Below, piece after piece: positions 1 through 5,662 of a stretch of 8,150 bases of DNA. Source of the stretch: Planctomycetota bacterium (GTDB taxonomy: Bacteria > Planctomycetota > UBA1135 > GCA-002686595); contig JARGOW010000098.1 of assembly GCA_029212955.1 (NCBI GenBank), positions 1-8,150 of the forward strand. Reading direction: 5' to 3'. The position numbers and the translations under genes were made by a program. The notes under the pieces are model-generated. The model saw nothing but the letters and a program-made list of their open reading frames with translations. It searched no databases and was not told the origin of the DNA. How positions within the stretch are numbered: the first letter of the stretch is position 1; each line of letters starts with the position of its first letter.

Positions 1-86
1 ATCTAGCGCCTCTCCCCGGGGCCCGGATTGTTTGGGAGGACCCCGCCCCATAAAGTGCAAACCGGTGGAAGCCCCCACCCAATGCC

Positions 87-833
87 ATGATCCCGATCCT
101 CACCCTGCTCATCGTTCTGGCCCTGTCCCTGCTATTCGCCAGGGTCGCCACGGCCGCGTTGACCCATACCGGCCTTTCGGAGGAAGCCTCCCGCTTCCAA
201 TCCTGGTCCGCCCTATCGGGCGTGGGTTACACCACCACCGAGTCTGAGAACTTGGTCAATCACCCGATTCGGCGCAAGATCCTCATGTTTCTCATGCTGA
301 TGGGCAACGCGGGAATCGTAACCCTGGTCTCGTCACTGATCCTGGCCTTCATGAGTGAGGACGATGGCACCTCGTTACTCCACAGGCTCGAACTCCTGGC
401 CGCTGGCCTGTGCGTACTTTGGTACTTGTCCTCCAGCAAGTGGGTTCACCGACGACTTGGGCGACTTATCGACCTGGCACTAGACAAGTACACGGACTTT
501 GCCGTGGTCGACTACGAAAGTCTGCTCGAGTTGACGGGAGACTATCGAGTCTCGGAAATCCACATCGACTCCACCGACTGGCTGGCAGGGAAATCCCTGC
601 GCACTTCACGCCTGCGTCAGGAAGGCCTCAATCTGCTCGGAATTCGACGGGCGGACGGCACCTACGAAGGCACGCCCAATCCCGATTCCGTCCTGGGTGC
701 CGGTGACAGCATTCTGGTCTACGGCCAACTCATGGCAATCGAAGGCGTCAATCATCGGCGCGGCGGAAACCTGGGCGACATCGATCACGAGTACGCGATC
801 GCCGCCCAGGAAAAGGAACGGCGCAAGGCCTGA
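87..833 (+). CDS. Membrane protein with C-terminal TrkA-C (RCK_C) domain
   Basis: A 248-residue protein. Hydrophobic segments lie at about residues 3-24, 66-88 and 100-116, followed by a soluble C-terminal part. Residues about 152-218 (VSEIHIDSTDWLAGKSL, then LGIRRADGTY and GAGDSILVYG) show the classic TrkA-C/RCK_C pattern, a small ligand-binding domain that gates potassium channels and transporters. The stretch SALSGVGYTTTE (41-52), followed by NHPIRRKILM and GNAGIVT, is conserved in this family as I recall it and resembles a pore loop plus following helix. The protein may therefore be a minimal ion-transport unit or a regulatory subunit; that is inference. ATG 87 is the first start after an in-frame TAA at 51-53; GGTGGAAG lies rather far upstream. 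It ends with TGA. The neighbouring genes give no functional clue. Family assignment is firm, transport role unproven. Confidence 0.85.
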   Translation: MIPILTLLIVLALSLLFARVATAALTHTGLSEEASRFQSWSALSGVGYTTTESENLVNHPIRRKILMFLMLMGNAGIVTLVSSLILAFMSEDDGTSLLHRLELLAAGLCVLWYLSSSKWVHRRLGRLIDLALDKYTDFAVVDYESLLELTGDYRVSEIHIDSTDWLAGKSLRTSRLRQEGLNLLGIRRADGTYEGTPNPDSVLGAGDSILVYGQLMAIEGVNHRRGGNLGDIDHEYAIAAQEKERRKA

Positions 834-941
834 TTGGGTCGGAGCGGCGGCCACGGAATCTGATTCCATGGGTGGATCTTCCAGGAGGGCAAACGGAACC
901 GCCCCTAGAGTCCACATCCAGCCCCGGCCTTCGAAGATCCG

Positions 942-1619
942 CTAGAGCGCGGCCAACAACTCGCCGGGCCCATGGAGCCAGGTGTGTGGGCCCGAGGATC
1001 GCAGGCTCCCGCCCCGAACACCCCAACCCGCGACCAGGGGGCGCATTCCAGCGGCTCGGGCCGCCTGCATGTCGATGTCCGTATCGCCCAAATAGGCGGC
1101 GCTCTCAGGGGCAACTCCCAGGGTTTCCGCGGCGCTCAGCAAAGGGTCGGGATGGGGCTTTCCCCGGGGCGTGTCCCCCGCCGCCACGAAAACCTCGAAC
1201 AGATCGCCCATGCCCGTCAGTTCCAAACCACGCTTGGCAATGGCTCGGGTCTTGCTGGTGACCACGCCCAAACGCACGCCCATCCGGCGACATTCGAAGA
1301 GGGCCTCCTGCACATCGGGAAAGGCCTTCACACTGTCATCATGGGCTGCCAAAACATACTTGCGGTAGATGGCGACGGACCGCTCGCGATCGGCTTCCGT
1401 GGAAAACCACTGGCCCAGGTGCTCGCGCAGGGGCATGCCCAAATGCTCGGCAATCGCTGGTTCGGAAACCTCACCCAAGCCCATGGCATCGAGGGTGTGT
1501 GCATATCCCTGCAGAATCAGGGGGAGCGAATCGATCAGGGTGCCATCCAGATCACAAAGCAGGACGGGCAATCGTTTGGTCGGGTTTTGAGCCATGGTCG
1601 AGGATAGCGCGGTTCGCAT
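942..1619 (-). CDS. HAD-superfamily hydrolase, phosphoglycolate phosphatase-like
   Basis: A 225-residue cytosolic HAD phosphatase of normal length for the Gph/PGMB-like subgroup. All four motifs are present: motif I DLDGT (nucleophile D23, acid/base D25), motif II VVTSK (T121/S122), motif III GKPHPDP (K154) and motif IV YLGDTDIDMQAA (D179, D181, Mg2+ binding). The helical cap typical of subclass I lies between motifs I and II. The late GWGV resembles the WGYG/GWG segment of phosphoglycolate phosphatases. Phosphoglycolate salvage is the default guess, but substrates in this family cannot be read from motifs. ATG at 1619 has AAGGGG about 11 nt upstream; an internal ATG at 1595 (MAQNPTK...) puts the nucleophile at a more usual distance and is a real alternative. 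The gene lies 109 bp downstream of the selenoprotein on the same strand, beyond a terminator, so it probably has its own promoter. It ends with TAG. Confidence 0.88.
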   Translation of the reverse strand: MRTALSSTMAQNPTKRLPVLLCDLDGTLIDSLPLILQGYAHTLDAMGLGEVSEPAIAEHLGMPLREHLGQWFSTEADRERSVAIYRKYVLAAHDDSVKAFPDVQEALFECRRMGVRLGVVTSKTRAIAKRGLELTGMGDLFEVFVAAGDTPRGKPHPDPLLSAAETLGVAPESAAYLGDTDIDMQAARAAGMRPLVAGWGVRGGSLRSSGPHTWLHGPGELLAAL

Positions 1620-1660
1620 TCACCCGGCAACCCCTTGCCCTGCCGCGTATCCCTCCGGGC

Positions 1661-1700
1661 AAAAAAGTGGAAGCCGAATCCCCCCCGGGATCCGACTTCC
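1661..1700 (-). terminator. Rho-independent terminator of the selenoprotein gene
   Basis: On the minus strand, GGAAGTCGGATCCC pairs with GGGATTCGGCTTCC over 14 bp around a GGGG loop, and AC plus six T follow (plus-strand A run 1661-1666). Two of the pairs are G-U wobbles only in the minus-strand RNA; on the plus strand they would be A-C mismatches. This shows which strand the element serves. It begins 29 nt after the stop codon of the thioredoxin-like gene and lies upstream of the HAD gene, so it separates the two transcripts at least partly. Confidence 0.85.
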
Positions 1701-1728
1701 GTTCATTGCGTTCAAACTACCTAACGCC

Positions 1729-2874
1729 TCACTCGGCGGAAGATTTCAACTTATCGATCTCTTTTTGGATCGTCTGGTCATAGGCCGCACCGGAGTGCCC
1801 CTTGCCAAGGATTTTTCCATCGGGACCGATCAGGAAATAGGTCGGGTACCCGGTGACTTCGAACAGTTTGGAAATGGGACTGCTCTGGCCCTGATAGGCA
1901 CAGGTCCAGCTCACGCCGAACTTCTCCATCCCGGACAGGTACTCATCCTCCCCATCGTTGTAATTCACTCCAATCAGTACGAACGGGTCATCTTTGTGGC
2001 GCTCAACGAGCTCCTTCAGGTGCGGCATGCCGCGCCTGCAGGGAGGTCACCAAAAGCCAAAGAAATCGACCAACACGACCTTGCCACGATAGTCGTAGAG
2101 GTCGAAGGATTCGCCGTCGATGGTAGTTCCCGTGAAGTTGGGAGCGATGCCGCCCACCTCGAGCGAGATACCGGCAAGCACGGCTTCGGCTTCCTTGGCC
2201 AGCTTGCCGCAGGTGTCATTGGCGATCAATTCCTTGAGCAATTGCTTGCCCATGGCTTGGTCCGAATCGACCTCCGACTTCAAGAGCAGTCCACCGGTAT
2301 GCAACTGAGCTGTGCAGCGTGCCTCGCTGGCGATTTCCTTGCGACCCAGGACCCGCTTCAAAAGGGAGACCCTTTGGGCGGGCTTCAGGTTGCCCTCCTC
2401 GGACAACCGATCCAACGCGGGCAGGAAGTGCTTGGACTCGGTCGGGGCCATCACGATCAGACCGTAGACGTCGAGCATGTGGGCTTCCCGATCCTTCTTT
2501 CCAATGCCCAGGCGACGGGCCTCGTCGAGCATCCAAAAGTACCCGCGCACATCTCCCGATTTGCCGAGCGCATCGAAACGGCCTAGGAAATCCATGGCGG
2601 GACGAGCCGCCCGCAGTTCCCGCCGTTCCTTGGCGGTTTTGGCCGCTTTGATTTTGGCGCGGCTGTTGGCCTTGGCTTCGGAATATTCCTTGAGCAGACC
2701 TTCGTAGGTATCTACCCGAACGGGGGCGATCAAGGCTGTGGCAAGGCTCGGTGGCGCATGGGGTGTCGCGGCCGGAGCTGGGGATGCTCCGAAAAGGAGC
2801 ATGGTGATGGGTATCAGCATAGGGAACTGGGTTGGGGAGAGTTTGGGGGCAACATGTACGGCCCACCGGGCCAT
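1729..2874 (-). CDS. Exported thioredoxin/TlpA-like oxidoreductase with in-frame UGA, probable selenoprotein (Sec276)
   Basis: One frame reads 381 residues if the TGA at 2049-2047 is decoded. The N-terminus (MARWAVHVAPK, then a hydrophobic run to ASPAPAA) looks like a signal peptide with cleavage near residue 36; no lipobox is seen. Residues about 55-235 are charged and helix-rich, with no family recognised. From about 238 comes a TlpA/AhpC-TSA-like thioredoxin fold: GGIAPNFTGTTIDG, RGKVVLVDFF, then GFW-(TGA)-PPCRRGMPHLKEL, LIGVNYND and the cis-Pro loop TGYPTYFLIGPDGK (P344). In homologues this motif reads W-C-P-P-C, so TGA replaces the attacking cysteine exactly and C279 resolves. Intact downstream sequence, a SECIS-like hairpin after the TGA and TGA stops elsewhere favour selenocysteine over decay or a code change. 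Likely an extracytoplasmic thiol/selenol reductase. Start 2874 gives a charged n-region; 2820 and 3030 are alternatives. A recent nonsense mutation or sequencing error (TGC/TGT to TGA) is the main competing explanation. Confidence 0.82.
2011..2049 (-). promoter_or_regulatory. Putative bacterial SECIS hairpin following the UGA codon
   Basis: Read on the minus strand, the RNA beginning one base after UGA folds into three stacked stems. CUCC (2045-2042) pairs with GGAG (2014-2011); CAGG (2038-2035) pairs with CCUG (2020-2017); GCGG (2033-2030) pairs with CCGC (2025-2022). They are separated by a CUG/AA internal loop and a single C/A mismatch and capped by a CAUG tetraloop. The apical loop starts 17 nt after the UGA and contains a G, broadly matching known bacterial SECIS elements, which sit inside the coding sequence just downstream of UGA and recruit SelB. 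The loop sequence is not the E. coli fdhF loop, and the pairing was found by eye without an energy calculation. The AUG in the loop is Met283, which a naive gene caller would take as a new start. Confidence 0.6.
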
Positions 2875-2963
2875 TATGGAGCAGCCAACCCGAAAAAAGT
2901 GCGGCGCTCCCTCCCTATCAACAGGGTTTACACAGCCTTCCCACGGGGGCTGACCCAGGACCC

Positions 2964-2985
2964 CCCATTTCTGACGCGAAATGGG
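2964..2985. promoter_or_regulatory. Perfect 8-bp dyad in the divergent intergenic region, candidate operator
   Basis: CCCATTTC (2964-2971) and GAAATGGG (2978-2985) are perfect inverted repeats separated by TGACGC. The 22-bp dyad sits between the divergent selenoprotein gene (start 2874) and the GT-C-like gene (start 3051), 90 and 65 bp from the two starts. It has no U tract, so it does not look like a terminator. The size and symmetry would suit a dimeric repressor or activator, but no regulator is encoded nearby and no known operator is recognised. Confidence 0.35.
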
Positions 2986-3035
2986 ATCTGGGCGCCGGAA
3001 GCTCCACGACCACCTGCGCCCCCGCCCCACCTCCA

Positions 3036-3043
3036 GCTAGAAT
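3036..3043 (+). promoter_or_regulatory. Possible -10 box (GCTAGAAT) just upstream of the GT-C-like gene
   Basis: TAGAAT at 3038-3043, with an extended G at 3036, lies 7 nt before the ATG at 3051. If it acts as a -10 element, transcription would begin almost at the start codon and the mRNA would be nearly leaderless. No convincing -35 box is seen 17 nt upstream. Similar GYTANRAT strings precede two other genes here, which is the only extra support. Confidence 0.25.
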
Positions 3044-3050
3044 CGGGGCG

Positions 3051-4583
3051 ATGAAGTCCCGCCCTTTCCTGATCCTACTTGGCCTCGTATTGCTGGCCTT
3101 GGCCCAGCGGGGCCCGGTGATCACGGCCCCGCGGCTGGACCTCTTTGGGGAGTATGTGAAAGCACCCGAGGCTGTCGTCGTGGGCGAAGAGGAAGCCCGG
3201 GTCAACGTGGCCATGGACCTGGTCCAAGGGCCTGTTGTGCCGCTCATCGATTATCAGTACGCCAACTACTGCGGCGGCTCCCTGGTGGTGAGCCTCATGC
3301 TGGCCCCCATGGTGGCCGTGCTGGGACCGAACATTTGGACCCTGCGGCTTCTGGCACTGGGCTTCCACCTGGTGGGATTGATCTGCATCTTCATGGTGCT
3401 CGACCGTTGGGCTTCGCGCCGCGCAGCCATTTTTGGCGGAGTCCTCTGGGCGCTGGCCGCCCCCGGCTTTGTGATCAACACCATGGTGGTTTGGGGAACC
3501 CACGTGGAGAGCAACATTGTGGCCCTGTGCACGCTTTGGCTGTTCATGCACATCCACTCCACCGAGAACAAGGTTCCCCTCAAACGCGGTCTGCTCGGCT
3601 TGCTGCAAGGCCTCAACGTGTACATCGGATACCAGGCCGTGCTGCACCTTTGCATGCTGGCGTTCTTCGACCTGCATCCGAAACGCTTTCCGAAGCCCAA
3701 GGCATTGGCCGCCCAGGTGGCTGGCTTCGCCATCGGGTTCAGCCCCTGGCTTTGGTACAACCTGCGCAACAACTGGGCGGGGCTTGAAATCTACGGCAAG
3801 GACGTAAGCGAAAATGTGGTCTCCGTTTCCATCTGGCAGAAGTGGAAATCGCTCTTCACCGAGTACCTGCCCGATGCCCAATGGTTCCCGAAGGCGTTCG
3901 AGGGCGCAGGCCCCACACTCAACTGGGTCTACTTCATATTCCTTTTAGCCGCCGCGATCTTCGGCACTTACGGGTATGCAAAGAGCGATCGTAAGGCCCC
4001 GCACCCCGGTCAGGTCGCGGGCATCTTCCTGCTCGGATTCATCTTAGCCTTCGGCGTAACGGGTTTCGCTATCTACCCCCACGAGGATGCGTTCGGTTAC
4101 CGCTACCCGCAGATCATGACGCCCTGGCTCATCATCGCAGCCGCCGTGGGCTGGGATCGCCAGGCCCGGGCTTCCGAGTTGTCCCGCAAATTAGTGTGGG
4201 CCTCCTTCCTGCTCATCGGCGGCGTGTGCCTCTACGGATCCGCCGTGGGCCTTACCGACTACAAGCGCTTCGGCAACGAACAAAAAATCAGCGCCCACCG
4301 TCCCTCCAGCCACACGCTCTGGCTCTTCGCCAGCTACCGCGAATTCCCCGAACGCTACCCGGAAGTGCTGCGCTCCTTGCAAAACAAACGCACCCCCGAA
4401 GAGGTCGAAACCACCCTGCGAGACCTGGGCAACTACGTGCACTGGCTGGGCGCGGACCAACCCGGCTTCGGCCCCGAGCAGCTCAACTTCGCGGCACAGT
4501 TGCGCCACATGCGTGAGGTATTGATCGCGGAACTGCCGCCCGAGCAGCACCATCTGCTGCCGGTTCCGGGCGCTCCGCGCTGA
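3051..4583 (+). CDS. Polytopic membrane protein, GT-C-like glycosyltransferase family
   Basis: A 510-residue integral membrane protein. An N-terminal signal anchor (residues 5-19) is followed by an extracytoplasmic loop containing VVVGEEEARVNVAMDLVQG (42-60) and DYQYANYCGG (67-76). This matches the layout of GT-C enzymes (ArnT/PMT/GT39-like), where acidic residues in the first loop precede A..L..G and are catalytic. About eight to nine further hydrophobic segments follow (about 77-92, 98-117, 125-147, 155-168, 180-206, 219-236, 291-309, 321-341, 356-367, 382-401). FGYRYPQIMTPWLII (348-362) resembles the late R-Y-x-x-P segment of the family. The last 105 residues are soluble and helix-rich. 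GT-C enzymes use lipid-linked sugar donors to modify lipids, glycans or proteins outside the membrane; the substrate here is unknown. ATG 3051 was chosen because the signal anchor begins there and CGGGGCG lies just upstream; the frame is open further upstream but overlaps the divergent gene region. It ends with TGA. Confidence 0.72.
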   Translation: MKSRPFLILLGLVLLALAQRGPVITAPRLDLFGEYVKAPEAVVVGEEEARVNVAMDLVQGPVVPLIDYQYANYCGGSLVVSLMLAPMVAVLGPNIWTLRLLALGFHLVGLICIFMVLDRWASRRAAIFGGVLWALAAPGFVINTMVVWGTHVESNIVALCTLWLFMHIHSTENKVPLKRGLLGLLQGLNVYIGYQAVLHLCMLAFFDLHPKRFPKPKALAAQVAGFAIGFSPWLWYNLRNNWAGLEIYGKDVSENVVSVSIWQKWKSLFTEYLPDAQWFPKAFEGAGPTLNWVYFIFLLAAAIFGTYGYAKSDRKAPHPGQVAGIFLLGFILAFGVTGFAIYPHEDAFGYRYPQIMTPWLIIAAAVGWDRQARASELSRKLVWASFLLIGGVCLYGSAVGLTDYKRFGNEQKISAHRPSSHTLWLFASYREFPERYPEVLRSLQNKRTPEEVETTLRDLGNYVHWLGADQPGFGPEQLNFAAQLRHMREVLIAELPPEQHHLLPVPGAPR

Positions 4584-4591
4584 TCATCGGG

Positions 4592-4608
4592 CCGCTTCGC
4601 GGAAGCGG
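4592..4608 (+). other. Compact hairpin after the GT-C-like gene
   Basis: CCGCTTC and GAAGCGG form a perfect 7-bp stem with a GCG loop, 8 nt after the stop codon. The following bases (GATTCCCCGTC) are not U-rich, so it is at best a weak or factor-assisted terminator. Further along the 262-bp gap to the next gene are a 12-bp palindrome CCTTGGCCAAGG (4629-4640) and a GTCCCC/GGGGAC hairpin (4641-4655). No gene is seen in the gap. Confidence 0.4.
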
Positions 4609-4767
4609 GATTCCCCGTCTCAGGCAGGCCTTGGCCAAGGGTCCCCCCCGGGGACTGAAGCCATGAAACTTCCGTAGGACTGGACTCCTGACCCGCCTCA
4701 AGGGCATTTGCACGGGTTCACGCCAGCAAGTCCGGCTCCAAGGGCTTCCCCGATCCTCCCCGATTGT

Positions 4768-4773
4768 TAAGAT
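4768..4773 (+). promoter_or_regulatory. Possible -10 box (TAAGAT) upstream of the DUF1579 gene
   Basis: TTGTTAAGATTG is a short AT-rich island in a very GC-rich 262-bp gap, about 72 nt before the start at 4846. TAAGAT fits a sigma-70-type -10 box and matches the string before glyS. No matching -35 hexamer is visible at the usual spacing. Confidence 0.25.
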
Positions 4774-4845
4774 TGCGGACACCTGACCCCCCCGGCTCCA
4801 ATCCACGGACCGGGCCCTCCTCCTCTTTTCCACAGGTCCAACCCA

Positions 4846-5427
4846 ATGCGTATCTACCTAACCGCCGCCGCTGTCCTTCTCGCTGGTTCCGCCGCCTTTG
4901 CCGCCGTGAGCTCCTACGCCGTGCAAGCTCCGGCCGCCCCTGCCGCCCAACACAAGCACCTGCATGAAGGCATCGGCACCTTCGAAGGTGTCGTCACCAT
5001 GCTCGCACCCGGCATGGAAGGCCAAACCAACACCGCCAAGGAAGTCATCACCGCCCACGGCCCCTTCTTCTTGAAGTCCGACTTCACCATGCCCATGGGC
5101 CCCGGCATGAACTACGAAGGCCACGGCGTCTTCGGCTACAGCGTCGCCTCGGGCAAATACACCGGCACCTGGATCGGCAACACCGAAGACCACCTGGCCA
5201 TCATGGAAGGCGACTACAACGAAAAAACCGGCGTCATGACCATGCGCTGGATGGCCCCCAACATGATGACCAAGAAGCTGACCCAACATCACTCCGAAAC
5301 CACCCGCACCAAAGACGCCTACACCATGACCTTCTTCGAAGAAGGCACCCCCATCTGGAAGATGGAAATGAAGCGCACCTCCAAGCCGGTCGAAGCCAGC
5401 GCGAATGAAGCCGATAAGGATAAGTAG
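4846..5427 (+). CDS. Secreted DUF1579 family protein
   Basis: A 193-residue protein. The N-terminus MRIYLTAAAVLLAGSAAFAA is a typical signal peptide with an alternative cleavage site near AVQA. The mature part starts with a short Ala/Pro linker and HKHLHEGIGTFEGVVTM (37-52), then FFLKSDFTMPMG (74-85), YEGHGVFGYSVASGKYTGTWI (90-110) and GDYNEKTGVMTMRW (122-135). This order of a G-T-F/W-E-G strand, an SDF strand, a GHG..GY strand and a Y.GTW strand is the DUF1579 pattern, probably a lipocalin-like beta barrel. No biochemical function is established for the family. The C-terminus is a charged tail (KPVEASANEADKDK). Only a weak ACAGGT precedes the start. The gene is monocistronic, with a strong terminator 21 nt after its TAG stop. 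Family confidence is good; function unknown. Confidence 0.8.
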   Translation: MRIYLTAAAVLLAGSAAFAAVSSYAVQAPAAPAAQHKHLHEGIGTFEGVVTMLAPGMEGQTNTAKEVITAHGPFFLKSDFTMPMGPGMNYEGHGVFGYSVASGKYTGTWIGNTEDHLAIMEGDYNEKTGVMTMRWMAPNMMTKKLTQHHSETTRTKDAYTMTFFEEGTPIWKMEMKRTSKPVEASANEADKDK

Positions 5428-5448
5428 TCCCCCGCTACAATCCAACAC

Positions 5449-5486
5449 GGCCTCGCCCCTCCACCAGAGCGGCGAGGCCTTTTTTT
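5449..5486 (+). terminator. Rho-independent terminator of the DUF1579 gene
   Basis: GGCCTCGCC (5449-5457) pairs perfectly with GGCGAGGCC (5471-5479) around a 13-nt loop and is followed at once by seven T (5480-5486). There is no U tract on the minus-strand side, so it serves the plus strand only. Confidence 0.93.
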
Positions 5487-5594
5487 CACTGAACCGTTGG
5501 CCCGCCGCTTCCAAGTCGAATAGCACTTTACCGCTGCCGCATCCCGTGGCGTTGTGGTAACGAGAGCAGGCCGAGCCAAATCCAAATCAATAGC

Positions 5595-5632
5595 AAAAAG
5601 CCCGGGAGGCCGCTTCAGCGGGCTCCCGGGCT
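5595..5632 (-). terminator. Rho-independent terminator of glyS
   Basis: Read on the minus strand, AGCCCGGGAG (5632-5623) pairs with CTCCCGGGCT (5609-5600) over 10 bp. The stem extends inward through GCGG/CCGC pairs around a short loop, and a T run (plus-strand A 5595-5599) follows. It starts 30 nt after the synthetase stop codon. The plus-strand side ends in TCTTGTTTC, so weak activity in both directions is possible. Confidence 0.9.
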
Positions 5633-5662
5633 CTTGTTTCATGGCCAAATCGGCCGTTTGAT

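Noticed and set aside
874..940. GGATCTTC (874-881) and GAAGATCC (933-940) inverted repeat, plus GGAATC-T-GATTCC (855-867), between the converging TrkA-C and HAD genes.
   Set aside because: The 51-nt spacer and lack of a U tract argue against a terminator. The small palindrome has a 1-nt loop. Neither has enough support to annotate.
2047..2049. TGA read as tryptophan (alternative genetic code).
   Set aside because: TGA is the natural stop of the genes at 87-833 and 3051-4583, and W-W-P-P-C would remove the active-site cysteine.
2028..2049. A frameshift pseudogene in the thioredoxin-like gene.
   Set aside because: The two parts are in the same frame; 18 nt between the TGA and the ATG encode the expected PPCRRG residues, so no indel is needed.
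2832..3050. Upstream extension of the GT-C-like frame from ATG 2832.
   Set aside because: The extra 73 residues look non-protein-like, cover the divergent promoter region and overlap the selenoprotein start; the signal anchor begins at 3051.
4581..4608. A second possible Sec codon: TGA ending the GT-C-like gene, followed by a 7-bp hairpin and an open frame of about 23 codons.
   Set aside because: The protein ends naturally at a Pro-rich tail, the following translation resembles nothing, and no Cys/Sec active site is expected there. The hairpin is better read as a post-gene structure.
4858..5526. A 222-residue minus-strand open frame opposite the DUF1579 gene.
   Set aside because: Its Gly/His/Val-rich composition mirrors the codon use of the sense gene, and it runs through that gene's terminator.
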